From assembly GCA_015680685.1 (NCBI GenBank), contig MNCI01017900.1, positions 923,734-956,065 of the forward strand: a DNA stretch of 32,332 bases, written 5' to 3'. A model generated the notes under the pieces. That model did no database searches. It saw only the letters and a program-made list of their open reading frames with translations, and was not told the origin of the DNA. How positions within the stretch are numbered: position 1 is the first letter of the stretch; each line of letters begins with the position of its first letter. The position numbers were made by a program, and so were the translations under genes. This DNA is from Gnetum montanum. Taxonomy: Eukaryota; Streptophyta; Gnetopsida; Gnetales; Gnetaceae. This document shows, in pieces, positions 10,267 through 21,939 of the stretch.

Positions 10267-10577
10267 ATCTTTATTCGAGCACTGTTGTACTTGAGCACTT
10301 CAGTGTAGACGGCAATAAAGATGAGCTTTTCTGATAAACCTTGCAACACTTGGACTGGATTAAATTTTTCCTTATGCATTTAATATTCATGCAATTTACC
10401 TTAATTTTTTTAAGCAATAAGTAATTAATTAATCTCCATATAATAGAAAACATAAGTATGACCACTTCAAGCATATGCTTAACACTTGGAAATCCTAGTA
10501 GCACTTAACACTTGGTAACCCAATAGCACTATACATGTTTAGGATGTGTATGGAAAGTGGGAACAAATGCTTATGTT
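10267..10577 (+). promoter_or_regulatory. R-U5 hairpins of LTR D
   Basis: Poly(A) hairpin 10267-10322 has outer stem ATCTTTATT/AATAAAGAT, loop CGAG and inner stem CACTG/CAGTG (B has CAGCTTG/CAAGTTG). A long module at 10449-10577 has outer stem AACATAAG/CTTATGTT, eight perfect pairs where B has TCAG/CTGA, and inner stem CCACTT/AAGTGG. The short modules of A, B and S are absent. Confidence 0.65.
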
Positions 10578-10873
10578 AGGATTAGTTAAATATTAGTTAG
10601 TTATTAGATTAGTTAAGCAATTAATTACTTTATTCTTTATTCTTATTCTTAGGCAACTTAAACCATAAAAGATAAAAATGATATGCCTCAGTTACACTTA
10701 ACATACACTTGCACTTCACAAGTGCAACTAGGAAGACAACAATTGCAATGATTAGATTCACCTCCTAGAACCAGTGTACTTAGAACCCTAAATTCTTTGG
10801 AATTCGACTAGATTGCTGAGTGAATGTTAGTGATTCATATGGTTAGGCACAAGGTATACTCACTGCTCATCAT

Positions 10874-10891
10874 TGGCGCTATTGCTGGGGA
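10874..10891 (+). promoter_or_regulatory. Primer-binding site of element D (tRNA-Asp type)
   Basis: TGGCGCTATTGCTGGGGA, one base after the LTR. It differs by three transitions/changes from the tRNA-Asp complement TGGCGCCGTTGCCGGGGA present in B. Confidence 0.85.
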
Positions 10892-11026
10892 CTATAGTTA
10901 GCTACGTGCGATTTCTAGAACTTAGTAAAAATTATTCAACATCATTGGATCAAATCTTAAATTCACAATCATTCAAATAATAATTATTATTATAAAGCAC
11001 ACACTGTTATTTTTGTTTAAACCAAA

Positions 11027-13935
11027 ATGTATTCTTCTCACAGGGATGATTCTCTACCAAAGTTCGAGCATGCATCCAATCAAAGAAATCAACAATCAAA
11101 TCAGCTGGTTCCCCAATAATGCTGAGTGCTATATACTCATCCTGATGAGTATGTGCTTGACTTCACCTTCATCTTGCATCAGGATGAATAGATGTGGTGG
11201 AGGAACATGAAGGGCAACATTGTGTTGCCACCCAATTGATCAGTTCTTGCGATGCTCCAACAAACTCTTATGAGGTTGGGCATCTAGGGGCTTAATGCTA
11301 AATATGTTGTGCAATACCACAACTCTATGGATTACCATCCCACTAAGGCACAATGTAAAATTAATCAGCAATAGAAGAAATTCTATGAAGCTAGAAGGAA
11401 AAACGATTCAATAACCCCTTCTTCCTACTAGGCCAAAATGACGGTGAGGATCTCTTCTATGGGGGTTTTCATTTCAATAACTCTCCTCCCCTTGGTTTTG
11501 ATGAAGGGGGTAGTCCACTATAAACAATCTTCATTTAGGCAAGAATGGGTCCCATGATCATGGGGGATCCAAAGATGGAAGTCATGGCAGGGATGAGGAT
11601 AGACATCATAATGATGATCATGGTTGTGACCATCGAAGAGGGGGTGGCAAGCACTAGGGCAATGCTAGTCCTCCTTCCTTTTCACCTTCATCATCCTCTT
11701 CTTCCTTTTCTATCTTTGACTAAAGCTACAAAGGACATGACCGTGATGGAGGTGACTAGCAAGATAGAGATGATTGTAGGGCCCATTAAAATAGTCAATA
11801 TCAAGGGAGTGGGAAATCAAGGGAGGCCCACCACCACAAAAGAAGGGATAGTAGAGGGCATCATGGCCATCATAGAGGCTATGACTATGACAGGCCTTTT
11901 CTTGCAACTCAAAATATGTTGAACATTGTAGAGACAATGAGAATTCCAAAAAAGCATGTGAAAGATAGCTATATTAAGCGATTGGATATGAACAATATCC
12001 CCAAGTTCGAAGAGGTATACAATTTAGATTTGTAAAATTATCTTCAAGCCTTTCATGATCCCTACACCTTATAGAATATGGAGAATGAATGGAAAAAATT
12101 AAAGTTATTTCCAAAGATGTTCATCAAGGAAGCTGAAAGTTGGTACTGATCCTTAGAGTTCGAATCAATCCATAGATGAACTAAAATGCTTGAGCTCTTC
12201 AATGACAAGTATCAAATGTACTCTAGGTAATATTCCCTTTTACACCGATGTCCTAGCCATGGTTATTCTCAAAGGGAGAAACTTCTCCATATCATAAATG
12301 GGCTCCACACATAAGCAAAAAGAACCCTTAAGGTCTATGCCAAAGGGAGGCTTTCAAATTAAGGGTCCATCAAATTCAAAGGCTGATAAAATAGGTTGCT
12401 AAGAAAAATAAAAGTGCTGAGAAGTATAAATAGGACCCTTCCATCAAAAAAAGGGAAGTCTGAGTTTGTGACAATGAGAAGGAGGCACCACTTGATGAGG
12501 TGGTGCAACAAAAGACCTTGCCGATTCAGAAATCTATCTTCAAAATTTTAGCTAAGGTAGAAAAAATGTGGAACTCTTTGGATGAAAAGTTTTAAACTAC
12601 TCTAAAAAGAGTATAGAAATCCAAAAAGCAAAGTAGTAATCATGATCACAAAAGAAGGAAGGAAGTTGAATGTGCTTACCAAAGGGGTAAGGGCAAGGCT
12701 ACTACAATAGAGAAGGTTATGGACTTCGAAACAGATGATGATGGTAGGTGTGATATCTGCCAATACATACATCCTAAGGGATGTTGCCCCATTATGTCAC
12801 ACTTGCAAGAGTCTATGGTGTAAACTCTAAATCCTAAACTAGCTAGAAGGTAAGTGCCCAAAAGGCTACCTTATCTGCAAGACAACCCAAGGCAATTCCA
12901 CTAGCAACAAGCCTACTATCCAAGTGGAGCTCCACCACAACCTTATGATCAATGCCACTAGTGGCAACACCCACAGCCATCATAAGTGCCACCACTAAGG
13001 TAGAAATACCCTTATTGGTAGCCTAATCCATATGGGTATTATGTTTAGCAATCCATTTCTCTACATGAATCTTCCAATCATGCTTCATTCCAGCATCACT
13101 ACTATCCTCCTAAGGTCTACAAAGCCTAATCTCCAAGAGGGGAATCCCCATTTCCTCATTAACCTCCTCATCCTTCTGCACATGTCCATGTATCCTCAAC
13201 TCAATTACCACTTACTCCATCAATGTAAGCCAAAATTCCAACCCAGCCATAGTAACGTAATGCTACCAGTGCAATTAACTTACAAACAACTCCTCAACTA
13301 AGTGGTTTGAAAACTAATCCTGAAAAAGATCATTCTTTTGAACCAATAATCCTATAAAGCCCTTACAAAATTATGTGACTAATAGCCCTACTTCTTCCTC
13401 ATCCTCTACATCTACTCCATTTGAGTCCCCTTCAAACAAAATGCCTTCCAAACTACATATTGTCATGTTGACCCATGCGGTAACCAATTGGATAAAGGTT
13501 CGCTACCTTCCTAGGAAAAGATTTGATCATAGAAGTTCTCTTATTTACCTATACATTACTAGGAATGATCCTTGCAAAGCTCTTCTAGATTTAGGTTCTA
13601 GTGTCGATCTAATTTCTCATGAGATGTACAAAGCCTGGAACCTACCTCAACTTAAGAAGAGTAACATCCATCTTGAGTTAGTAGACCAGTCCATCATTGT
13701 TTCCTTGGGACTAGTGGAGGACACTCTGACCACTATTGTGGGTGGTCCTATGCTATTGATTTCCTAGTGATTCAAGTTGATAATTACAAGGAATACTTCC
13801 CAATCATCATGGGAAGGGCTTGGCTAAGTACCATTGATGCACGGGATCTTTCCTTAAATATTTTCAAGGAAAATGCATTTGGAAAGATAGAGAAGAAGAG
13901 AGCTCCATGCATCACATACAATGATACATGGTGCA
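11027..13935 (+). pseudogene. gag-protease pseudogene (element D)
   Basis: Starts at ATG 11027 (MYSSH), aligned with MASSH of element B. Recognisable in order are the YTHPDEYVLDFTF segment (about 11130), the conserved Gag block (IKRLDMNNIPKF at about 11975, then KLKLFPK), the zinc-knuckle-like segment CDICQYIHPKGCCPI (about 12752-12800), a proline/tyrosine-rich spacer, and the protease (LLDLGSSVDLISHEMY at about 13584-13630, then IIMGRAWL at about 13803). The active-site triplet is DLG, the usual Athila form, whereas A and B have DSG. Many stops and frameshifts. Its 3' half is duplicated in inverted orientation at 14600-16350. Confidence 0.8.
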
Positions 13936-14490
13936 ACTATGTGTAGAAATTATGATCTATAAAAAGTAGATCAATCATAGCATGCAAACAGTGTGTAGAC
14001 GAGATAGACATTCAAAGGTGCTTGTTTGTAATAGCCACAAAATAGGAGGGCATCCAATGGCTAACAGCTAATTTTAAAAGTAGCTTAAAATTTTTCATAG
14101 AAACAACTAAGAGCTTGATGTGTGCCCATGTTGAAGGCATGAATGAATTGGAGCAATTTCATCACCAACTCTCCAATGATGAACCTTATGACACTTATTG
14201 GAGAGAGTTGGAAATCTCTGAAAGCTTCAAACAAGAGCCCCTAGAGTTGAAAACTCTACCTACCAGCATGGAATATGCTTTTCTAAAAATTGGCAAGTTA
14301 GTAATAATAAATGTTAATCTTACTTCTAAAAAAAAATAAAAACTATTAAAGGTAGTCAAAAAATGGCCAACAACCTTTGCTTGGTCATATCCTAAATCCA
14401 CTAGGATTGATCCTAGGATATGCCAACACCACATCTATATAGACCATCCACTTGCCACGTTTTCTTGGCATTATCACAAAGCCAAAGAGG
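12715..14490 (+). repeat. Left arm of a large inverted repeat in element D
   Basis: About 1.75 kb whose reverse complement recurs at 14600-16350. It covers the end of gag, the protease and the pol linker. Checked anchors: 12770-12815 against 16270-16320, 13055-13110 against 15985-16040, 13560-13640 against 15455-15535, and 14345-14460 against 14635-14745. The outer boundaries are approximate. Confidence 0.8.
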
Positions 14491-14690
14491 CAGCTACAAT
14501 GATGGTTGAATTCCAAATTGAAGAAAATCATCAAGGAGAATATTGAACAACTCCTTAAGGTAGGGTTCATCTATTCCATTGTGGATAGAGAGTGGGTTAT
14601 CTCACTTGTGATAGTGCCAAAGAAAGGTGGCAAGTGGAGGATCTATATAGATGTGGTGTTGGCATATCCTAAGATCAATCCTAGTGAGTT
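14115..14690 (+). pseudogene. pol linker and RT finger region (element D)
   Basis: The frame 14115-14339 reads like the Athila protease-RT linker (PLELKTLPTSMEYAFL). After a disturbed stretch, 14506 onward reads KKIIKENIEQLLKVGFIY then VPKKGGKWRIYID, the N-terminal RT segment ahead of the usual YRxLN. The frame then runs into the inverted arm instead of YRxLN. Segment 14436-14490 carries a minus-strand copy of the PKKGGKW coding sequence, so the two arms have exchanged sequence at their centre. Not functional. Confidence 0.75.
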
Positions 14691-16350
14691 CAAGATATAA
14701 CCAAGAAAAGGTTGTTGGTCATTTGATGATCACCTTCAATAGCTTTTCTTTTTGTTTAAGAGCAAGATTGGCATTGATTATTATTGGCTTATCATTTTTT
14801 AGAAAAGCATATTCCATGCTAGCAAGTAGAGTTTTCAACTCTATGGACTCTTATTTAAAGCTTTCAGGGATTTCCAACTCTTTCCAATAAGTGTCATCTG
14901 GTTCATCATCAAAGAGTTGGCAATGAACTCACTCCAATTCATCCATGCCTTCAACATAGACACTTATTAGGCTCTTATTTGGTTCCATGAAAATTATTGA
15001 GATGCTTTCAAGATCAACTATCAACCATTGGGTGTCCTCTTATTTTGTGGATGCTACATATAGGCACCTTTGAATTTCTATCTCATCTACACATTGTCTA
15101 CATGTTGTGATTGATGTAATTTTTATAGAACATAATTTCTACACACAATTGCACCCTATATCATTGTATGTGATGCATGGAACTTTCTTCTTCTCTATCT
15201 TTCCAAATGCATTTTCCTTGGAAATCTCCAAGGTCTTTGATGCCCAATCACTTAGCCAAGTCCTTTCCATGATGATTGGGAAGTTCCCATTGCAATTATC
15301 AACTTGGATCACCAAGAAATCAATAGGATAGGATCACCCATACATAGTGATCACAATGTTTTCCACTAGTCATAAGGGAACAATGATGGACTAGTCTGCC
15401 AACTTAAGAAGAATGTTACTCTTCTTGAGTGGAGGCAAGTTTCAGGCTTTGTACATCTCATGAGAAATTAGATTGACATGAGAACCTAAATCTAGAAGAG
15501 CTTTACAAGGCTCATTCCCAACGATTTGCAGGTAAAGAAGGGGACTTCCAAGACCAAATCTTTTCCTAGAAAGGTGGCCAACCTTTATCCAATCAATTAC
15601 TACATGGGTCAACATGATAATATGCACTTTGGGAGGTGTTTGGTTTGAAGGGAACTCAAACAAAATAGATGCAAAGAATGAGGGAGAAGTAGGACTATCA
15701 ATTGCATAAGTCTGTGGGGGCTTTGCAAGACTATTGTTTTGGAAGAATAGTTTTTTTTTTTTTTTTGAGATTTAGTTTATAAACCACTTGGCTGAGGAAC
15801 CAACAATAAGTTAACAGCCCTGGTAGCATTACGTTGCTACAACTAGGCTAGAATTTCACCCTACATTAATGGAGTAGGTGATAATTGAGTTGAGGATGGA
15901 AGGACATGTGCAAAAGGATGAGGAGGGTAATCAAAAAATGGGGATTTTCCTCTTGGATATTAGGCTATGTAGAACTCAAGAGGGTAGTAGTAATGTTGAA
16001 ATGAAGCATGACTAGAAGATTCATGCAAAGAAATGGATTGCTCAACATAGTACCCATATGAATCAGTTTATCAGTAAGGGTACTACTACCTGGGTGGTGG
16101 CATCCCCCACAACTGTAGGTGCTGCCACTAATGGTACTGCTCATAAGGTTGTGATGGATCTCCACTTGGATAGTAGGCTTGTTGTTAGTGTAGTTGCCTT
16201 AGGTTGCCTTGAAAATAAGGCAACCTTATGGGTGCTTACCTTCTGTCCAATCTAGGATTTAGAGTGTACACCCCAGACTCTTGCAAGTGTGACATAATGG
16301 GGCAACATCTCTTAGGATATTCGTATTAGCATATGTCCACCTCTATATTT
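14600..16350 (-). repeat. Right arm of the inverted repeat: minus-strand gag-protease copy
   Basis: Reverse complement of 12715-14490 with substitutions and indels. The minus-strand frame 15442-15663 shows the protease start with DLGSHVNLISHEMY, and 16265-16320 matches the zinc-knuckle-like segment. It sits between IYID and the LN of the RT motif YRxLN, so it interrupts RT cleanly. The palindrome ATCTATATAGAT at 14643-14654 lies at the junction, and a near-identical copy is in the left arm. Confidence 0.8.
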
Positions 16351-17150
16351 ACTTCAAGCTATTGAACATGGTAATGTACAAAGATCATTTCTCGTTCCCA
16401 TTTGTGGGCCAGGTGCTGGACACTATCTTTGGACATTACTACTACTACTTTCTAAATGGTTATAGTGGTTATAACCAAATTCAAATTACACTTAAGAACT
16501 AAGACAAAACCACATTTACAAGTCCCTATGGAACTTTTGCATATGAAAAGATGCCATTTGATTTGTTCAATGCCCCTGCAACCTTCTAACGCCTTGTCCC
16601 AGGCATCTTTCAATAGTAGATTGGTAGCAGGGTGGAAGTCTTCATAGATGACTTCTTCACCTATGGTGCTACATTTGAGCAAGCCTTGAATTACCTTGAG
16701 CAAGTGCTGAAAAGGTGTGTAGAGACTAACCTTTGGTTCAATTGGCAAAAAAGCCATCTAACAGTCTAGCAGGGCATTGTATTGGAGCGCAGAATCTCAC
16801 AGGCAAGGATTGAGATGGACTCTAAAAAAATAAGGGTCATCCAAGGAATAACCCACCAACTAGAAATGGTCAAAGATGTATTCCTTGGTCACAATGGCTA
16901 CTACCGGTGATTCATAGAGAATTTCTCTAAGATCGCTAAACCATTGGTGGAGCTAATAATGAAAGATGCTTTGTTCACCTAGACCAAGGAATGCAAGAAG
17001 ACATTCCAGCAACTCAAGTAAAATCTTGTAAAAACTCCAATTCTATGAGCACCTAAATAACCTAGACCATTTCACATCATGAAAAATGCATCGAACTATG
17101 CCTTGGGAGCCATGCTCATGCAATTGGACAATTCAGTAAAATAGTAAATT
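16350..17150 (+). pseudogene. RT palm/thumb and start of RNase H (element D)
   Basis: Resumes RT with LLNMVMYKDHF, followed by FLNGYSGYNQI (16449-16482; the usual catalytic aspartate of LDGYSGY is N), SPYGTFAYEKMPFDLFNAPATF (split by none), VFIDDFFTYG (16638-16667, catalytic DD kept), the connection region, and an RNase H start KNASNYALGAMLMQ (about 17081-17122; the usual DAS aspartate is N). Several stops lie between motifs. It was the polymerase of a Ty3/gypsy element copying its RNA into DNA in the particle; now dead. Integrase is absent downstream. Confidence 0.85.
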
Positions 17151-17159
17151 CTTTTATAG

Positions 17160-18320
17160 AGTTTCTTGGAATATCTCCACTACTAGTAAGAAAGATAGAG
17201 AACTTGGCTTCATTAATTATTATAAGAAAGATGTTTCTCTCTTAGATAAATAGGTTGTGAAATACATTAATGGAGATGATGTTTTGATGATTCTCCTTAG
17301 AAATAGACCTATGCAAGAAAAATGGAAAATTGATAATAATTGATCTTCTAATAACTTTCTTCACTATCTCCTTTTTCCTCAAGTCATTTGCACTTCTTGT
17401 TCTTCAAAGCTTAAAAAAATTTGAAATAAATGATGCATGCTTAATAAGTATTAGAACTATAATCATATTATAATTTCAAAATATATAATTAAGTAAATTA
17501 ATCCATGTTGGCTTCCTTTAAATAATAAAGCTTGGGCTACTCATTTGTCTAGATTGTAAGCCACTTAGAGGAAATTAGAAATCAGTGTAGTTTCTTGTTT
17601 ATGTATTCATGATACATGAATTGTATGGAAGAAGGCTAGCCTCTATGGTTTAACTAAAACAAGAAGAAAAAATTTTGAAAATTTGATTTCTGATATTGAT
17701 AATTTATTTAAATATGACAAAATATTGCATCAAGCTTTTTTCCAATTTTTTAAAAAGTATGCCAAATTTGTTTTTCCTCTTAGCTCTAAAGTTATGTATG
17801 AGATTATTATCACAAATGATTTTATTCATAAAAAATTAATAAGGCTTGGAGAATGCGATTATCACTATAGTTTTGGATGAGAAAATTAGATATATTTAGA
17901 AAGTTTCTACTTTTCAAAAATTCAAAATTTTTTATAACGTCTTATACATCAAGTTCTTCCTATTAGTACTTGTCTTCAGCATCTGGGAATTATTTTCCCT
18001 TAATGTCCCCTTTATAGAAGTGAAGACTTATTTTCATATGGTTTTTTTTAAATGTTCAAGTGCACAACATGCTTGGAAATGATCATATAGAATTTACAAC
18101 TTTCAATCAAGCATCTATGATATCATTCCTAGTGATCAACCCACTTTGTATACTTCCTTTCTTTGTATTTGAAAGTGTTTTTGGTCACTCGTACTCTATT
18201 CTATTTGGAAGCTTTTGTGTGTATTTATTTTCTAGCAACATGAACATAATTATGACCTCTCTTCAAGAGTTAAATATTAGATTCTTAAAGATGTTGCTTT
18301 TCAATCAACTTTAAGAAAAA
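17160..18320 (+). pseudogene. LINE ORF2 C-terminal remnant with RT zinc-binding region
   Basis: Around 17925-18080 the three forward frames together read FSKIQNFL-RLIHQVLPIST, then CPLYRSED, then CSSAQHAWK. This matches the zinc-binding region found at the C-terminus of plant LINE reverse transcriptases (KIKIFLWR..ALPT, CPLC, FFxCPFAQxxW). The frame 17683-17877 upstream is open for 65 codons and reads like LINE linker sequence. Stops and frameshifts are many. It lies where the rest of element D would be expected, so either the LINE inserted there or D was truncated by rearrangement. Confidence 0.6.
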
Positions 18321-18953
18321 AAATCTTTCATTAAAGGATGAACCATTAATTTTTTTCCTATAGTATTAATTTCTTTTTTGTTTTGGGGGGCTCAAGTTGG
18401 AAAAGCTATCAATGTTTAATGCAATTTGTTTCTTATATGTTATTGTTACTTTCATTTTTACTTAGAAAGAATGTTTTTCTTTCCTTCATAAGAAACCTTT
18501 TAATAAGAATTTAAAATCCATGAGGATGCTTCTCAACAAGAAAAAGGCCTAACCCTTTTCTTACCATGAAGGAAAGGTTTTTTAGAATTGACCGTAAGGA
18601 TAAGGCCTCCCCAAAAGCATTGAGATTTTCATTAGACTATCTCTTCTATGTTGATGATATGATGTAATTTGAATTTTTTTAATTATTATTCATTTTTTAA
18701 AGTCCAACTAAGATGCTTGTTTCTCAAGTTGTAAGACCTAGGTTTGAGCCTGCACATAACCACTCAAAAGAGATTAGGCTTTCACTCATCTACTATCCTT
18801 CTAGGACCCTTACTTGGTAGGATGAGTATTGAGCCTCTAGGTAATGATTCTTATTCATTTTTTTGGAGTCTAATCCCTTTTTGACCCCCCACCTCCACAC
18901 CCCCTTTCCAACCCCTCTCGCCCCTCTCCCCACACACCCCACACCACCCCGCC
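18320..18953. other. Unassigned sequence with a C-rich tract
   Basis: No confident domain. 18885-18953 is an unusual run of C-rich sequence (ACCCCACACC, CCCCTCTCCC) ending at the N. Composition contrasts sharply with the A/T-rich flanks. Confidence 0.4.
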
Positions 18954-18954
18954 N
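18954..18954. other. Ambiguous base, probable assembly join
   Basis: Single N between a plus-strand LINE ORF2 remnant and a minus-strand LINE ORF1 remnant. Confidence 0.55.
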
Positions 18955-19099
18955 AGAGGAGAAACTCCAAATCAACAAAAAGGAAAGGCCTAACGATTTT
19001 GGAAATATTTTTTCAGGTTTTCATCCTTACAACCAATTTTGAAAAACCTCACCTCTAGGGCAAGAAATTGGGAATTTCATAAAAATATTAACATTATAT

Positions 19100-20030
19100 G
19101 GAGGGGTAGGAGACCTCTGCCTTGTTAATAAAATCAACATTATCAAAAGATATTATCTACATATCTTAACCAATAGCTACAAATAAATTATTGCTAGTTA
19201 AAATATCTTGAACATGATGTCCATTTTGAAGATTTAGCATGTAATCACCAATAGATAGAATTCCTTAATATTTTTTATTATGAAGAATCATTTGAAAATC
19301 ATCTATATCAACAACAAGCTTTTATGATACCTTAGGAACAAGTATTTGTTTCTCCTTAGTGATAAAAGAATTCTTTGAAATTAATTTGACTAGAACCTTC
19401 CTCAAAGGTTCATTTTGTTAAACAATAGTAAAAAAAATAGGATGGGCTAACTATTGAAACATCAACAAAATAAATCATTGTAGGATCTACAACATCAATA
19501 GAAAAAACCTTAGTAGAATCTACAATATTTATAGAATAATCCTTAGTAGTGTTTGTAGTAGCTTGGTGCTAACACACTTGCATAGCCTTTTTTCGTAGCA
19601 TAAAAGAACATGAATCAAACATATGGTCCTCTTGATAATAATAGTGACATGACTTTAGAATATTATAGTAAACAACCTTCTACACATAATCAATTCTACT
19701 AGCACACAGAATAATTTCTCACTTAAGTGAATCAAGATCCACATCAATCATCTATCGAATTCCACAAAAACCACTAGTTGGATCTAGGATTTCAAAATGC
19801 TTAATTGGCCTAATTTGAAAGACAATATCTCTTTCAAATTTTTCAAAAATCAATGGAAGATTTAATAATTTAACAAAACAAAGAACCCTTTGAAATTTAG
19901 AAGATGTTGGATTTAAAAAATAAATCCACTTTCAAATAATTAATAAAGCATGATGATTATTTAAAACACCAATATTAAGGGCCTTAGAAACCATCACAAA
20001 ATAAACAAATTCTAACAAAAATGAGTTTGA
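19100..20030 (-). pseudogene. LINE ORF1-like remnant (minus strand)
   Basis: Read on the minus strand from about 20030, the frames show LNPTSSKFQRVLCFVKLLNL, then PLIFEKFERDIVFQIRPIKH, MIDVDLDSLK, and a zinc-knuckle-like CHYYYQEDHMFDSC (about 19617-19658). This is the layout of plant LINE ORF1 proteins (DUF4283-like domain followed by a CCHC knuckle), RNA-binding partners of the LINE RT. The knuckle has lost its second cysteine (Y). Many stops. Whether it belongs to the same LINE as 17160-18320 is unknown. Confidence 0.5.
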
Positions 20031-20045
20031 AAAATAGTGTGCATG

Positions 20046-20241
20046 TGATGAATCATGGTTTGTCAAGTGCTGATATCATACCCTTGTTAACCAGGTGCTG
20101 ATATTAGACCCCTGTCAGGGAGGTGCGATCAATGAGTAACTATCTAGATACCACAACTAGTCCATCTATGGAGTTCGGCTAGATTGTGCATGAATGCTCA
20201 AATTCGTATGGTTGAGTGTAGGGGTACCTCACCACTCATCA
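20046..20241 (+). repeat. 5' LTR of element C, internally deleted
   Basis: Starts TGATGAATCATGG, matching the 3' LTR start at 31958 (TGATGAATCGTGG), and ends CTCATCA before the PBS. Only 196 bp: U3 repeats (GTGCTGATAT units) join near 20135 to the last 105 bp of U5, which match solo LTR S. TATA box, R region and hairpins are missing, so it cannot act as a promoter. Confidence 0.8.
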
Positions 20242-20242
20242 T

Positions 20243-20260
20243 TGGCATTGTTGCTAGGGA
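20243..20260 (+). promoter_or_regulatory. Primer-binding site of element C (decayed tRNA-Asp type)
   Basis: TGGCATTGTTGCTAGGGA, one base after the LTR; four transitions away from the perfect site of B. Confidence 0.8.
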
Positions 20261-20874
20261 TGGTGCTAGTTATTTAGATTAGTTATATCATACAAGATTT
20301 TTGTAACAAAGTATTCATGATATATCTGTTAGAAAAGAAATTAATTTCAACTAAGTCACACATGATTCACAACAATGTCTCTCTCATAAGACTATGATAA
20401 CACAACAACCAGTAAGGTAATTCATTGGAGAACCAACAAATTATACGATGATGAAGATGAAGTTTGGAGTACTCAATCTGATGTAGGAGTCTCCTATGTA
20501 CATAAACAAAGACAACATCATCACAACTCATGAACTCATAACCTACCTAGTGACAATGAACCCTTTCTAGCTACTAAGAGCCTAATGCATATACAAGAGG
20601 CTATTCGAATATCCCGTAGGCATCATAAGGAAAGTCGTCTACCCATGCTTGATTTAAACAACTTTCCCAAATTTTTAGGAGGCTATGATTTGGATCCACA
20701 ACATCATTTACAAGATTTCCATGATGCCTGTGTATGGAACAATATTGATAATGGGTGGCAAAAACTTAATCTCTTTCCTACAACACTCGTTGGCCAAGCA
20801 AAAATATGGTACAGGTCCTTAAGACCAAAATCAATTCAACATTGGCCGACAATGGTAGAACTCTTCAATGAAAG

Positions 20875-20875
20875 N
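20875..20875. other. Ambiguous base, probable gap inside gag of C
   Basis: Single N exactly where about 190 bp of Gag coding sequence is missing relative to B. Confidence 0.6.
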
Positions 20876-21939
20876 AAACTATACGAGCTACAAACCCACG
20901 AACTCCAAGAGCTTATTAAGTCGGTAGCAAAATAAGAAGGAGAATTAGCTAGATGGGAGAATGTTGAAAGCTCTCAATGGGACCAAAATCTTGAATTAGC
21001 AAAGGTCCATGATCATGAAGAGGAGAAATCAACTCACCTCAAGGAGGGGGAATCATCTTTGCCAATACTACAATCACTAGATGAAATTGAGGCAAAGATC
21101 AATAAGATGATGGAATGGATACATGAAAAATGTGGAGAATATGCCAACACTATTAGAGGTAGAATCATGACGAACCAAGAAGTAGGACAGAACACCCTTA
21201 GACAATCAAAAAGAAGGGTTGAAGAGGATAAGAACTCAACTGCTAATCATATGTATCAATGTAACATTTTCCTGTACGATCAGCCCAAAGGTCAATGCCC
21301 AATCTTGTCACATTTACATGAGCATTGGGAAAGAATGTTACATCCATAGTTCACACAAAAATACTGTGTTCAATCATAGTGGAAAAAATCCCAGTCGTGG
21401 GGGAGGCCACCCTCAAACTAGTCACATCCTTCATATCATCTGAACCTAAGCGCTTATCAGGTTCAACATCTTGTTTCCCCAACCAAGTCAACATCTTCTA
21501 TCTCACCACATTGTTATTATTCTCCTAAGTACTACCAGCCTGTGTCCTTTCCAACAAGATCACCACCTCATGTTCCTTATACTTCTCCTTACTCTCAATA
21601 TTCTCATCCTTCACCTCCTTCTACATTGCCACCATCAATACCAGAAGGATTTGCACCACAGCATCGACCCACAAACATTACTTGTGCTACTACTATCAAT
21701 TGCAATGGGAATCCTCCATAACATTGAAGGCATCCCTTCTTTAGACATGACCGTAGAAAGGAACAGCATAGTTCCGAGACCACTAAATCCTCCCACCAGC
21801 ACAAGTTCAACATTGTGCTACATCTTTCTCCATGAACCCAACACCTCGTGTTACCTTATCAGGGCCACCAATCAATACTTCAACAATCATGCAACCCAAT
21901 GAATATAGCCACATAGGGAGACATATCGATCCTTGCATA

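Larger units (their letters stand above)
10028..10872 (+). repeat. 5' LTR of element D
   Basis: Begins TGATGAG and ends CTCATCA, followed by the PBS. U3 is not the GATATC type; it has repeated CCCATCAATG and CATTGAC motifs in both orientations (10035-10125). TATAAAT is at 10138-10144 and AATAAA at 10314-10319. The R region (TAGCGAAG, GTTAGAATATTT, TTTATTCGAG, GGCAATAAAGATGAG) is clearly homologous to A and B. Confidence 0.88.
10028..17150 (+). mobile_element. Element D: decayed Athila-type element with gag, protease and RT
   Basis: 5' LTR (10028-10872), tRNA-Asp-type PBS (10874-10891), gag-protease remnant (11027-13935), pol linker and RT finger (14115-14660), then an inverted duplication, then the rest of RT and the start of RNase H (16350-17150). 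No integrase or 3' LTR is seen; LINE sequence follows. Full of stops and frameshifts in all parts, so long inactive. It is the only element here with visible RT, and shows what B and C have lost. Its LTR shares the R-U5 design of A/B/S but has a different U3. Confidence 0.8.

Noticed and set aside
18640-18666. YVDDMM, resembling a Ty1/copia RT active site
   Set aside because: Only a few residues match and the flanks do not continue as RT; likely chance.
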